Shown piece by piece: positions 1 to 8,297 of a stretch of DNA of 32,964 nt (positions within the stretch are counted from its first letter, which is position 1; each line of letters begins with the position of its first letter). Made by a program: the position numbers and the translations under genes. The stretch covers positions 1 through 32,964 of the forward strand of contig DATGEP010000220.1 in the NCBI GenBank assembly GCA_035310125.1. The letters are read 5' to 3'. The notes below the pieces were generated by a model that was not told the DNA's origin, made no database searches, and worked only from the letters and a program-made list of their open reading frames with translations. This DNA comes from DATGEP01 sp035310125. GTDB taxonomy: Bacteria > Chloroflexota > Ktedonobacteria > Ktedonobacterales > JADMIN01.

Positions 1-5
1 AGCGC

Positions 6-260
6 ATGCCCCAACACGACAGCGGCTCGGGCGGGCAGGACCCGTTCGGCGGAGCAAAGCAACAGGCGGACAATCAAATCAATTCCGAGATTGATCAGCT
101 CGCGGGGAAGATTCCCGGTGGCGAGAAGTTGTCGCAGCCGGCGAAAGAGGCCGCTTCGGGGGCGTTGAACACCATCGAGCAACAGGTTGAGAGCAAGCTG
201 GGTAACCTCGGTGGCCTCGGCAATCTGTTCGGCGGCGGGGGAAATTCCGGCGGCCAGTAG
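6..260 (+). CDS. Small hydrophilic Gly/Gln-rich protein of unknown function (5' end may be cut)
   Basis: I do not recognise this 84-aa protein. Residues 1-20 are polar and Gly-rich. Residues 20-66 look like two amphipathic helices rich in Gln, Glu, Lys and Ala. The tail is Gly-rich (LGGLGNLFGGGG). No signal peptide or membrane segment is visible. Only five bases precede the ATG and they contain no in-frame stop or visible ribosome site, so the true start may lie outside the window. It is followed by another small protein on the same strand, and a strong terminator closes the pair. The composition suggests a small cytosolic helical protein, but no function can be assigned. Confidence 0.5.
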   Translation: MPQHDSGSGGQDPFGGAKQQADNQINSEIDQLAGKIPGGEKLSQPAKEAASGALNTIEQQVESKLGNLGGLGNLFGGGGNSGGQ

Positions 261-358
261 CCAGTTGAGCGTGTGAGCGTGTGGATGGCAGCCGGTCGCC
301 GTGCCGTTGGTGCGGCGGCTTGATGGCTCCAGAATGCGAACCATTGGAGGGAAGTACT

Positions 359-583
359 ATGGCAGACATGAGCCGGCATCTAGACAAAGCGTACGAGCAG
401 AAAGAGTTCGAGGAGCTGGCGGGCGCGCCGGTGGATGCGCTGGAGGGCGTCTCGAAGAACGATGCGGATCTGCTGCAGAAGGCCTTCGGCATCAAGACGA
501 TCCGTGATCTTGGGGAGAATAAGTTCTTCCTGCGGGCGCAAGCCATCGTGCATCTGGCGCGTAGCGCGGCACCGAAGAAATAG
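359..583 (+). CDS. Small protein with helix-hairpin-helix-like motif, unknown role
   Basis: This protein has 74 aa. The ATG at 359 is chosen because GGAGGG at 346-351 sits at ideal spacing; a longer in-frame reading from 281 has no comparable site. Residues 22-55 (APVDALEGVSKNDADLLQKA, then FGIKTIRDLGENKF) resemble a helix-hairpin-helix-like fold, with a Gly-Val-Ser turn and a Gly-Ile-Lys-Thr-Ile segment. This fold is often seen in DNA-contacting or protein-contacting small domains. It is acidic at the N terminus and ends in Pro-Lys-Lys. It lies about 100 bp after the preceding small gene and about 40 bp before the hairpin terminator, so the two may be co-transcribed. The specific function is unknown; the HhH assignment rests on pattern only. 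Confidence 0.65.
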   Translation: MADMSRHLDKAYEQKEFEELAGAPVDALEGVSKNDADLLQKAFGIKTIRDLGENKFFLRAQAIVHLARSAAPKK

Positions 584-624
584 TCCGCAAGCCTAGCCAA
601 ATGCCGCGCGGTCGCGGTAAGGAC

Positions 625-660
625 CCGGCCTGCTGCCAGTCAGTAGGCCGGATTCTATTT
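625..660 (+). terminator. Rho-independent terminator
   Basis: An 11-bp stem (CCGGCCTGCTG at 625-635 against CAGTAGGCCGG at 641-651, with one G-T wobble) encloses the loop CCAGT. It is followed by the T-rich stretch ATTCTATTT. It lies just after the small helix-hairpin-helix-like gene and before the convergent MFS gene, so it ends the first transcript. Confidence 0.75.
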
Positions 661-710
661 GTGGTCCCGCGGGCGCTGTCGTGCGCGCGGGCTGGCATCC
701 CCGCGTGTCG

Positions 711-2681
711 TCAGTCGCCATAGCGACGGAGCAGCTCGTCGCGCGACATCCACATCTCGACGGGGTAGGTGTGATAGGTGGTTCCCTGGGCGAGGCGATT
801 GGGGCCGCGTGGGTTGTAGAGGGCGAGCAGGCCGATCATGAAGAAGCGGTCGAGCCGGACGAGCAGGGTGAGCCGCCGGGGACGCAGCGTAAAGCCGAGC
901 CGCGCGCCGATGGGGCCGAGCAGGGAGTAGCCGTAGATGGCGCGTATTTCTGGCGCGTTCATGGGATCGGCGAGCCAGCGGGCGAGCGCACGCAGGTCGC
1001 TGCGGGGCAGGCGCAGGAGGTCCAGGGAGAACGACCGGCGTGTGATGATGCCGGCGACCAGCCGGTTGTTGAGGTGCAGCTCGCCGATGCCGTCGCCCGG
1101 CGCGATGTGGGTGCCGTCGGGTAGGTCAATCGCCGCGCCGGTGTAGCGCCCCAGATGGATACGAAAGATGTTGGCGGTGGCGCCGGGAATGGGCTGCGTC
1201 GGATAGAGGCGCAGCATGATACGCTCCCAGATGGGCCAGAAGCGCAGAAAACCACGCGCGCTGCCCGCGCCGGTGCCGGAAGCGAGCCGCCAGCCGTGCG
1301 CGATGTCGCGCCGCGGTGCGCTCGTGGTATGCGCCGCGGCGACCCGCTGCTCACGGATGGCGATGTCGTCGCGCACCTTGAGGATAAAGACCGCGCCGCC
1401 GACGAGCGAGAGGACGGCCAGGGCGAAGACGGCCCGATACCCCACGGCGGTGTCGCCGGTGAGACTGGCGAGTCCGATGGCGGCGCTGCCCGCCAGCGGC
1501 GCGAGGATGGCGGGGAGGTTGCTGGCGATTTGCCAGATACCCATGTCTTTGCCGGCGCTCTCGCGTGAGGGCAGCACATCCACCGCGAGCGCCCAATCTA
1601 CACTGGTGTAGGCGCCGTAGCCCAGGCCGAAGAGCAGACCGAGCGGCCAGAGGGGGAAGCTGGGGAGTATGACGAAGGCGAGCGCGGCGAGGGCCATACA
1701 GGCGGTGGCGCCGCAGACGAGCCAGACGCGCCCGATACGATCCGAGACGAAGCCCAGAATCAGGGCGGTCGTGGCGGCGCCCAGCAGCGCGAGCAGCGCG
1801 AGCGCTGCAGTCTCCTGCACAAAGTTGGGGATGTGCGCGACGCTGGCGAAGTAGTATTCGATGAAGGTGAGGAACAGGGTCAGGCCCATTATGACGGAGG
1901 CGCGGGTGAGGAAGACCCAGCGGAAGTTGGGATGGTGCCAGGGCTCAAGCCATGCGCCCATAAAGCTCCAGCGGCGCGCGGTGCGCGGTGGGAGACTGGC
2001 GGGGTCGAGCGGGACTTCATGCACGCCGAAGACGGTGATGAGCGCGCAGGCGGCGAGGATGAAGCCGGTGATGGTGTAATAGAAAGCCGCGCCATGGCGG
2101 ATGGCGTCGGCATTGGCGGAGGAGGCGGTGATCTGCCCGAGGAGCACGGCGGCCAGTCCGAGGCTGCCGGCGTTGCCAAGAATCGTCATCAGGCCGATGT
2201 AGCCGGAGGCTTCGCCGCGTTGTGCCGTGGGCACCTGATCGGGGAGCAGCCCCTGGTAGCCGCCGGTGGTGATGGTATTGCCAAGCTGAAAGAGCAACAG
2301 CCCGCCCAGCAGGAAGAGCACATTGCGCGGAACGGCGAGCATCGAGGCGCCGACCAGCAGCAGCACCGCGCCGAACGCGATGTACGGGCGGCGTTTGCCC
2401 CAGGGGCCGGTGGTGCGGTCGGAGAGCGCGCCGGCCAGGGCAGGGATGAAGAGGGCAATAATGGCGCCGAGGGTGGCGAGCCAGCCGAGGAAGGTGGCCT
2501 GCTGAGCGTTACCGATGGCGCCGGGCGCGACGAAGAGGAGGATCTGGACGGGGAGGACGATGGGCAGCAGCGCGGCATTCTGGAAATTGATGGCGAACCA
2601 GAGGATGCTCAATGTGAGATGGTGGCGAGTGGAGATGTGATCCGAGGCGGCAATAAGCTCAGTGTTATCAGGAATTCGCAT
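711..2681 (-). CDS. MFS transporter fused to a C-terminal YkoP-like domain
   Basis: The protein has 656 aa. Residues 1-440 form a 12-helix major facilitator. The loop signature GALSDRTTGPWGKRRPY (84-100) is the usual SDR...GxRRP motif of the GPH/sucrose-type branch, and a second copy, FVSDRIGR, lies at 311-318. Typical MFS proteins end near 440. Here a linker (440-480) leads to a soluble domain at about 483-640 containing PGDGIGELHLNN (528-539), which recalls the YkoP-like domain of some Bacillus polysaccharide deacetylases. That match is from memory and tentative. The ATG at 2681 is preceded by GAGGGTGG. The gene is divergent from the acetyltransferase. The substrate is unknown; sugar, drug or lipid transport all remain possible. 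Confidence 0.85.
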   Translation of the reverse strand: MRIPDNTELIAASDHISTRHHLTLSILWFAINFQNAALLPIVLPVQILLFVAPGAIGNAQQATFLGWLATLGAIIALFIPALAGALSDRTTGPWGKRRPYIAFGAVLLLVGASMLAVPRNVLFLLGGLLLFQLGNTITTGGYQGLLPDQVPTAQRGEASGYIGLMTILGNAGSLGLAAVLLGQITASSANADAIRHGAAFYYTITGFILAACALITVFGVHEVPLDPASLPPRTARRWSFMGAWLEPWHHPNFRWVFLTRASVIMGLTLFLTFIEYYFASVAHIPNFVQETAALALLALLGAATTALILGFVSDRIGRVWLVCGATACMALAALAFVILPSFPLWPLGLLFGLGYGAYTSVDWALAVDVLPSRESAGKDMGIWQIASNLPAILAPLAGSAAIGLASLTGDTAVGYRAVFALAVLSLVGGAVFILKVRDDIAIREQRVAAAHTTSAPRRDIAHGWRLASGTGAGSARGFLRFWPIWERIMLRLYPTQPIPGATANIFRIHLGRYTGAAIDLPDGTHIAPGDGIGELHLNNRLVAGIITRRSFSLDLLRLPRSDLRALARWLADPMNAPEIRAIYGYSLLGPIGARLGFTLRPRRLTLLVRLDRFFMIGLLALYNPRGPNRLAQGTTYHTYPVEMWMSRDELLRRYGD

Positions 2682-2968
2682 GACGCCACCCTCATTACAC
2701 CACCCAGTAGAGCAGAGCTTGAACCAGCGTGGATTTCCGCATCGAGAGTGCCAGGATGGAAGAATCGGGTAACCGCTCCGGCACCTGGACTGTAAGGGGT
2801 CACAGAGATTATATGGCGGCCAGGAAGGTATGTTCGAGCTGCGGCAACACGGGCGGAAATCTGCACCCTGAAGCGGGAATCCGAGGGGTACAATCCGAAC
2901 GGGCGATTGGGGGAGCGTTTGCGGGCCACCGCGGTGCGCGGGCCGGCGCGGTCAGGAGAAGCATCAGC

Positions 2969-4204
2969 ATGGACTTTGAGGTTCGGCCGGTTACGGCGGA
3001 GGAGTTTCCCGAATATTCCCGCACGAACGGCGCGGCATTTGGTCACGTACCGACGGATGCAGACACCGAGCAATGGCGGACAACACTCGACCTGGATCTT
3101 ACGCTGGCGGCCTACGACGCCGGGCGCATGGTGGGCACCGCGGCTGCGTTCGCCTTTGATCTCACCGTGCCGGGCGGGGCGGCACTTCCCGTCTCGGCGG
3201 TGACCTGGGTGGCGGTGCTGCCGACGGACCGGCGGCGCGGCGTGCTGCGGGCGATGATGCGGCGCCAGCTCGACGATGCGCGGCGGCACGGCAAGCCCAT
3301 CGCGGTGCTGACGGCGTCGGAGAGCACGATCTACGGACGTTTCGGCTATGGGATAGCGACGAGTATGGCGGAGGTGGAGATTGACCATGCCCACGCGGCG
3401 CTGCGCCCGCACGGCAGCAGCCAGGGGCGTGTGCGGCTGATCGAGCGCGAGCGGGCTTTGGAGGTGTTTCCGGCGGTCTGGGACCGCCACTGGCGCGCAC
3501 AGCCCGGCGCCCTGTCGCGTTCGGCGGCATGGTGGGAGTTCGTGCTCAGACCGGCGCACGACCACGACACCGCGCACGCACCAGGGGCGCGTTTCTTCGC
3601 CATCTACGAGAGCGCGGCGGGCGAGCCGGAGGGCGCGGTCTGGTATCGCGTCGAGCAGAAATGGGAATTGGGGATGGCAACGAGTGCGCTGATCGTGGAC
3701 GATTTGATCGCGCCAACGCTGGAGGCACGGGCGGCGCTGTGGGACTATCTCTTTGGCGTGGATCTGGTCGCGACGGTGCGTGCGGGACACCGTCCTGTGG
3801 ACGATCCACTGCGCTGGATGCTGGTGAACTCGCGCCGGCTGCGGGTGCTGCGGCAGAGCGACGATCTCTGGCTGCGGCTGCTGGATATTCCGGCGGCGCT
3901 TGCCGCGCGGCGCTACGCGGCGGCGGATCGGGTGGTGCTGGAAGTCACGGATGTGTTTCTGCCGGAGAACGCGGGGCGCTACGCGCTGGATGCCGGGGAG
4001 GATGAGGCGGTGTGCCGCACGACGATGGAGACGCCTGATCTGACGTTGGATGTGGCGGATCTGGGGGCGGCTTACCTCGGTGGCGTGTCCTTCGCGACTT
4101 TGGCGCAGGCGGGGCGCGTCCACGAGCGGCGCGCCGGGGCGCTGCGGCGGGCGGATGCGCTCTTCGCGACGGTGTCGGCGCCGTATAACGGGACGGGCTT
4201 CTGA
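2969..4204 (+). CDS. Eis-type GNAT N-acetyltransferase
   Basis: The protein has 411 aa, close to the ~400 aa of the Eis (enhanced intracellular survival) family, which acetylates amines such as aminoglycosides or protein lysines using acetyl-CoA. The start at 2969 follows AGGAGAA at good spacing; earlier in-frame starts lack this. The N-terminal GNAT domain has the acetyl-CoA loop VAVLPTDRRRGVLRAMM (81-97). Tyr122 in IYGRFGYG matches the catalytic Tyr (Tyr126) of mycobacterial Eis. A second GNAT-like region and a C-terminal SCP-like region follow. The protein ends in Phe-COOH (TGF), as in Eis, where the terminal carboxylate acts as the base. It is convergent with the small membrane protein gene, 17 bp away. 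The natural substrate is unknown, and resistance should not be assumed. Confidence 0.88.
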   Translation: MDFEVRPVTAEEFPEYSRTNGAAFGHVPTDADTEQWRTTLDLDLTLAAYDAGRMVGTAAAFAFDLTVPGGAALPVSAVTWVAVLPTDRRRGVLRAMMRRQLDDARRHGKPIAVLTASESTIYGRFGYGIATSMAEVEIDHAHAALRPHGSSQGRVRLIERERALEVFPAVWDRHWRAQPGALSRSAAWWEFVLRPAHDHDTAHAPGARFFAIYESAAGEPEGAVWYRVEQKWELGMATSALIVDDLIAPTLEARAALWDYLFGVDLVATVRAGHRPVDDPLRWMLVNSRRLRVLRQSDDLWLRLLDIPAALAARRYAAADRVVLEVTDVFLPENAGRYALDAGEDEAVCRTTMETPDLTLDVADLGAAYLGGVSFATLAQAGRVHERRAGALRRADALFATVSAPYNGTGF

Positions 4205-4221
4205 TACGGCATGCGGTTCGG

Positions 4222-4530
4222 TCAGTGACAGCGGTGCTGGCGCAGGGATTGCCAGTGCTGCTGGCGCTGGCGCCAGGTGGGGCCGAGGAGGAGGGCCAGT
4301 AGCGCGGCGAAGGGAAAGGTGACGACGAGGCCGGCGCCGATGAGGAGAAGCGCGGCACGTGGTGCGGTATGCGCGGAGACGGCGCTATGGGGCGCAACGA
4401 CGTAGACGGCCAGCCCACCGGCAACGAGGCAGACGCCGGCCAGCACGCAGAGCTTGACGCCGAGGGCACGGCGCCGCTCCGCCGCCCGCACACGGTCGCC
4501 GATGTCTGGCGGAATGCCGGAGGGGGTCAT
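4222..4530 (-). CDS. Small two-helix membrane protein, unknown function
   Basis: This 102-aa protein has two hydrophobic helices, at about 25-47 (LCVLAGVCLVAGGLAVYVV) and 58-83 (AALLLIGAGLVVTFPFAALL). A basic, Arg-rich N-terminal stretch and a Gln/Arg/His-rich C terminus (RQRQQHWQSLRQHRCH) suggest both ends are cytoplasmic. Its start codon overlaps the stop codon of the upstream LLM oxidoreductase (ATGA at 4527-4530), so translation is probably coupled and the two share an operon. I do not recognise a family. A role as membrane partner of the oxidoreductase is only suggested by the coupling. Confidence 0.7.
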   Translation of the reverse strand: MTPSGIPPDIGDRVRAAERRRALGVKLCVLAGVCLVAGGLAVYVVAPHSAVSAHTAPRAALLLIGAGLVVTFPFAALLALLLGPTWRQRQQHWQSLRQHRCH

Positions 4531-5486
4531 ACGCGCGGCAGCACCGTATTGGCAAAAGAGCGCAGGCCCGCGATGTCCTCCTGATTGAAGTATTGGAGCA
4601 TCAGCTCCTCGACGCCCGCCGCCGCGTATGCCTGAATCTGCGCGATGATGGTGTCGGGCGTGCCGACCAGCGCGCGGCCCGCGTTGAAGAGGTGGTCAAC
4701 CACCTCGTCCAGCGATTTGCCGGCGAGGTCCGCGCGGGCGTGCCGGAAGGCGAGGCGGTGGTCCAGGGCGTCGCGGTCTTCGCCATAGTAGAGGGTGAGC
4801 ATCAGCGTGCGGCGGATCGTGGCGGGGTCGCGGCCCGCGTTGCGGGCGAGGGTGTCCAGCATGGCGGAGCGCTCGCGGAAGGTGTCGGGCGCGAGATACA
4901 GGGCATTCCAGACATCGGCATAACGCGCGGCAAGCGGCAGGGTGCGCTTCACGCCGTTGCCGCCGACGCAGATGCGCGGGCCGCCGGGGCGCTGTGGACG
5001 TGGGAGCAGGATCGCGCCGCGAAGCTGAAAGAACCGACCCTCGAAGGTGACGGGGTCGTCGCTGCGCAGGAGGCGGGTAAGCACTTCGAGGCCCTCTTGC
5101 CAGCGCGCCATGCGGGTTGGCATGTCGCCGAGATCATGGCCGAAGAGCGTGTGCTCGCGCTCTTGCCAGCCGGCGCCGAGGCCAAGCATCATGCGACCAC
5201 CGCTCAAGTCGTCCAGCGCGGCGGCCTGCCGCGCGAGGAGCGTGGGATCGCGGAAGGAGAACGGCGAGACAAGCGGGCCGAAGTGGATGTGTTGGGTATG
5301 GTCCACCAGGTAGGCGAGCGAGACGATCATTTCCAGGGAGTCTTTATCGGGCGGCTGGCTGTTGGTGAAGTGATCGGAGCGGAAGAGTCCCGCGAAGCCG
5401 AGGTCTTCCACCGCCGCGACGAGGCGTTTCCAGCGCGCCCAGGTCAGCCCGTCCTGGCCTTCGATCATGATCGAGAGTGCTGGCAT
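4527..5486 (-). CDS. LLM-class (luciferase-like) F420-dependent oxidoreductase
   Basis: The protein has 319 aa and a bacterial luciferase-like TIM-barrel fold. Diagnostic stretches are LGFAGLFRSDHF (28-39), HFGPLVSPFSFRDPTLLARQ (68-87), LSGGRMMLGLGAGWQEREH (94-112) and ICVGGNGVKRTLPLAARYAD (about 171-190). It ends with a segment typical of the family, AAAGVEELMLQYF. These features match the F420-dependent subgroup (resembling the Rv1855c type) better than FMN two-component monooxygenases. AGGAGCGGTGACAAC precedes the ATG. The gene is followed by a translationally coupled small membrane protein and is divergent from a methyltransferase. The substrate is unknown. A second F420-linked family member lies about 1.2 kb away, so a host that makes F420 is likely. 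Confidence 0.9.
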   Translation of the reverse strand: MPALSIMIEGQDGLTWARWKRLVAAVEDLGFAGLFRSDHFTNSQPPDKDSLEMIVSLAYLVDHTQHIHFGPLVSPFSFRDPTLLARQAAALDDLSGGRMMLGLGAGWQEREHTLFGHDLGDMPTRMARWQEGLEVLTRLLRSDDPVTFEGRFFQLRGAILLPRPQRPGGPRICVGGNGVKRTLPLAARYADVWNALYLAPDTFRERSAMLDTLARNAGRDPATIRRTLMLTLYYGEDRDALDHRLAFRHARADLAGKSLDEVVDHLFNAGRALVGTPDTIIAQIQAYAAAGVEELMLQYFNQEDIAGLRSFANTVLPRV

Positions 5487-5632
5487 GTTGTCACCGCTCC
5501 TGTTGTGCGCCGATTGCCGCTATCTGTGGCATTTACCGTAGCGTGGGGAGGCGCTGGCGCGCAAATTCGCCGAAACTCGCCCAAATACTACGGAAAACCG
5601 TGGGGCGCATGACGCAAAAAGTGTGTACACTT

Positions 5633-5660
5633 GACCACGGTATCCGCATGCGTGGTGGTC
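5633..5660. promoter_or_regulatory. Imperfect inverted repeat in divergent promoter region
   Basis: GACCAC at 5633-5638 is the reverse complement of GTGGTC at 5655-5660. The overlapping pair CCACG/CGTGG lies inside this span. It sits in the 238-bp gap between the divergent LLM oxidoreductase and methyltransferase genes, next to the palindrome GTGTACAC (5623-5630). It could be a regulator site, but no promoter could be placed convincingly on either strand. Confidence 0.25.
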
Positions 5661-5724
5661 GCATTCCTGAATAAGGACCCACAAGCAGCGCACGTTGCTT
5701 TGATAGAGAAAGGACTGGAACAGC

Positions 5725-6621
5725 GTGGACTGGTTTAATCGCTCTCTCCCCGGCGCCGGAGCTGGCCGCGGCACCGCGACGAATCTCTCTAATAGTAGTG
5801 GCCGCTGGCTGGCAGCGGAGTCCGCGCGCCCGGAGGCGGCTCCCTATCTGCTGCCGCGCGATGACAACGAGAGCAGGCGCCAGGATTTTCAGCATTATGT
5901 GCTGCGCTCCGCGCTGCGGGGCCTCTTCGCGGCGCCACTCGTGAATCTCACACACATTCTGGATGTGGGCTGCGGGACGGGACAGTGGGGGCTGGAGATG
6001 GCGAGCCTCTTTCCGCAGGCGCGGGTGACGGGGATTGATCTGGAGCCAAGGGATATGTACGCCCAGTCCGGCCCACGGCCACTGAACTATTCCGCCGTGC
6101 GGGCCAATATTCTGGAGGGGCTGCAATTCGCCAGCGGCTTATTTGACTACGTGCATATGCGGCAGATGCTCCTGGCGATTCCGGCGGATCAGTGGCCACG
6201 GGTGATAGCGGAGCTGGTGCGGCTGACACGGCCGCTGGGGTGGATCGAGCTCATGGAGGAGGAGGCGCCGTCGGGGGGTGGTCCGGCGCTGCACGCGCTG
6301 ATCGCCTGGACGCGGGCGCTCTGCCAGTCGCGCGGGCTGGACCCGACTCTAGTCGGGAGAATAGGTGACTTCCTGCGGGAGGCGGGAGTGCGCGAGGTGA
6401 CGGTGCGCAGAATTGAGCTGCCCATCGGCGGGCGGGGTGGGCGCCTGGGTGCGATGATGGCGACGAGCTTCACGGCGAGCATGGAGAGTCTGCTGCCGGG
6501 AATCGTGACGGCGGGATTGGCGACGCCACGTGAAGCGGAAGATGTGCGGGCCGCTATTCCGCTTGAGCTGAACCAGTGGCAGTGCGTGCAGCCGTTCACC
6601 ATCGCGTTCGGGATGCGGTGA
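5725..6621 (+). CDS. Class I SAM-dependent methyltransferase
   Basis: The protein has 298 aa. The SAM-binding motif I is ILDVGCGTGQWGLEMA (78-93), the acidic ribose-contacting residue is Asp105 in VTGIDLEP, and later strands FDYVHMRQMLLAI and GWIELMEEEAPSG fit motifs III-IV. The arrangement resembles UbiE/Methyltransf_25-type small-molecule enzymes. Translation probably starts at the GTG at 5725, preceded by AAAGGA; no ATG is better placed. The first ~40 residues are Gly/Ser/Ala-rich and probably disordered. The C-terminal third (about 195-298) probably forms the substrate lid. The gene is convergent with the PPOX gene, 21 bp apart. The methyl acceptor is unknown. Confidence 0.88.
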   Translation: MDWFNRSLPGAGAGRGTATNLSNSSGRWLAAESARPEAAPYLLPRDDNESRRQDFQHYVLRSALRGLFAAPLVNLTHILDVGCGTGQWGLEMASLFPQARVTGIDLEPRDMYAQSGPRPLNYSAVRANILEGLQFASGLFDYVHMRQMLLAIPADQWPRVIAELVRLTRPLGWIELMEEEAPSGGGPALHALIAWTRALCQSRGLDPTLVGRIGDFLREAGVREVTVRRIELPIGGRGGRLGAMMATSFTASMESLLPGIVTAGLATPREAEDVRAAIPLELNQWQCVQPFTIAFGMR

Positions 6622-6642
6622 GCGCGGTGAGCGCTGTGAAGG

Positions 6643-7053
6643 TCAGGAGGGTGTTGAGCGCGCGCTGGACGCGCGCTGATGGCCTTCGAGGCCCCAGCTG
6701 ATAACGCGCGTGGCCGTGATGCGGAACATCTCGGGGTCGAAACCGGACATGATCTCCTGACCGCCGGTCATGAGCACCTCGGCTTCGCCGCGTATCTCGA
6801 TCCCGCGCGCGACCCACGGTGTAATCGAGGCCAGATCGTCCACGACGAACGCGACGTGAGGGTTGCGCTGGACATCGCGGAACTTCTTGCTCCCGGCGAA
6901 GCCGTGGCCACCAATATCTATGGTGTCCAGCTTCGGGTTGTAGCGGAACCCGACCGGCACCACGTGCGGCTGACCATCGGGGCCGACCGTGGCAAGGCGC
7001 CCAAGGCGCTGGCTTTGCAGATAAGTGATCGCGGCATCGGTAAAACTGCCCAT
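6643..7053 (-). CDS. PPOX-class F420-dependent protein (MSMEG_5819-like)
   Basis: The protein has 136 aa, the length of a single split-barrel FMN/F420-binding domain. The stretches YLQSQRLGRLATVGPDGQPH (11-30), VVPVGFRYNPKLDTIDIGGH (31-50), FRDVQRNPHVAFVVDDLA (about 58-75) and RGIEIRGEAEVL closely match the actinobacterial PPOX subgroup typified by MSMEG_5819, which binds F420. The ATG at 7053 is chosen over an in-frame ATG at 7089 because GGAGAG sits a few bases before it. The C terminus (QRASSARSTPS) overlaps a GC-rich hairpin at 6657-6677 that may act in termination between the convergent genes. The physiological substrate is unknown. Confidence 0.88.
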   Translation of the reverse strand: MGSFTDAAITYLQSQRLGRLATVGPDGQPHVVPVGFRYNPKLDTIDIGGHGFAGSKKFRDVQRNPHVAFVVDDLASITPWVARGIEIRGEAEVLMTGGQEIMSGFDPEMFRITATRVISWGLEGHQRASSARSTPS

Positions 7054-7675
7054 ATGTCTCTCCTGTTTCAGAGCTCGTGGCCTTTCCACAACGTCGGGGA
7101 AGCGGCTTCTTCACTCTCACGAAGTGTAGGCACGTTGCCGGGCATGTGTCACTGGCAAATGGGACAGGAATAGGTCTGGCAAGCGACGCCGCGAGGTGCG
7201 TGGCTGCCCCGACTTCATCGCCGCCTTCCCCTAATGCGATTCTTTGCTCGTACCGGGTCACGGGATGGGATGGGCTGGTGTCCGGTATGCGCGGAGGCTT
7301 AAGCAGGTAGGGGTTCCCCGTCACCCGGACGCCGACGTATAGAGCCTGACGTGGTAAGCGCGATGGAGTATTCAGGCAAACGCCCTGTAGGCGTGGTATT
7401 ATTCTCCAAATGACAGGGACTTCGAGCACTTCCTGGCGTTTCGTGCCCGAGAGCTTGTAGGCGACACGCCCAAGCGTGATACATGTTTGGTGCCTACTTT
7501 TATCTGCTGGCGGCGATCCTCGTAGCCGCCAGTCTTCCCCGCCGGGCCGTACACGCGCGTCAGAGCATGGCCCGCCCCGGACCCACACGAGCAGTCGTCG
7601 TCGTGGTGGCGCTGTAGCGCCTACAGTTCGATCAGATCCATCAGATCCATTCGCCGCGCGAGAGGAGCGCTGCAT
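7054..7675. other. 622-bp intergenic region between divergent genes
   Basis: No convincing coding region was seen; short open frames here lack ribosome sites and recognisable protein patterns. The left part holds the PPOX promoter. The word TGTAGGCG occurs near 7384 and 7456 and once inverted near 7617. A perfect hairpin GGCGCT-GT-AGCGCC lies just upstream of 7620. CAGATCCAT is repeated in tandem near 7635-7652, shortly before the ribosome site of the next gene. These words may be regulatory, but I could not place a strong promoter for the rightward gene. Confidence 0.5.
7123..7152 (-). promoter_or_regulatory. Candidate sigma-70-type promoter for the PPOX gene
   Basis: On the minus strand, GTGACA (7147-7152) and TACACT (7123-7128) are separated by 18 bp. 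This is 5/6 and 4/6 to the -35 and -10 consensus. The predicted start lies about 60 nt upstream of the ATG at 7053. Confidence 0.45.
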
Positions 7676-8074
7676 ATGGACGACTTGCTGGGCATCAACT
7701 GGGTGAGCTACTTTCACTGTCTTTCGAATGAGGAGATTCGCGAGCTCGCTTCCTGGCTTGCTGCCGAGTGCCTGGAGGTCTGGGAGCTCATGGATATCGT
7801 TGATCGGGTGTACGCCCAGGCGCCGGACGACTGGCGCAGACGGTCGCCGGCTTTCGTCACCCGCTGTGGGCGCCCCGTTGTCGAGGGGTATGCTCGCCGC
7901 AAACGACGCTTCGCTGAGCTGATGACTGCCCTCGACGAGGCCTGTCTGCGCGGCGCGTTGCCGGGGGAAGTCGCCCTCGAGGAGCTCCGGCCACTGCATC
8001 TGCCCGGGAGCAAGCCCCGGCCGGTGGAGGATCTGCTCGGGGAGCTCGAACGCGCTCGAAGCAGCTCGGGATGA
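7676..8074 (+). CDS. Hypothetical 132-aa soluble protein
   Basis: I do not recognise this protein. The ATG at 7676 follows a good ribosome site, GAGAGGAG. It is predicted helical, with aromatic-rich N-terminal helices (LLGINWVSYFHCLSNEEIRE, then LASWLAAECLEVWELMDIVD). A central basic segment (GYARRKRRFAELMTALDEAC) and an acidic/leucine C-terminal helix (PVEDLLGELERARSS) follow. There is no signal peptide or membrane segment. The gene stands alone between a long intergenic region and the leader of the acetyl-CoA synthetase gene. The helical pattern could suit a small regulator or adaptor, but nothing in the sequence decides this. Confidence 0.6.
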   Translation: MDDLLGINWVSYFHCLSNEEIRELASWLAAECLEVWELMDIVDRVYAQAPDDWRRRSPAFVTRCGRPVVEGYARRKRRFAELMTALDEACLRGALPGEVALEELRPLHLPGSKPRPVEDLLGELERARSSSG

Positions 8075-8297
8075 GGGGTGCCAGGAGTGTGCCGAGCTTC
8101 CCGCGCCATGCTGAGCAGACCGGCGGCTACCCCCAACCCTCGCGCTAGCGGAAGGTAAAACGGCATCCTGCTGAAACAGGGCCTCTTCATACTCGCGAGA
8201 GCGGCTAGACTCGGCGGCATGAGGGCAGCACACGCAGAAGCGCCTGCTCCCGCTCCCGCTGGGCGCTTGATGATTAGTGCATGTTCGGGACAGGCCG

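Noticed and set aside
2609..4123. Long 504-residue reading on the minus strand
   Set aside because: It runs opposite the acetyltransferase gene, is Arg/His/Pro-rich and has no recognisable motif; the plus-strand Eis-like protein explains the region.
6657..6677. AGCGCGC/GCGCGCT hairpin as a terminator between convergent genes
   Set aside because: It lies within the coding end of the PPOX gene and has no T-run; mentioned only in that entry.
6596..8233. 545-residue minus-strand reading spanning three loci
   Set aside because: It crosses the PPOX gene, the intergenic gap and the 132-aa gene in the wrong frame, with no ribosome site or motif.
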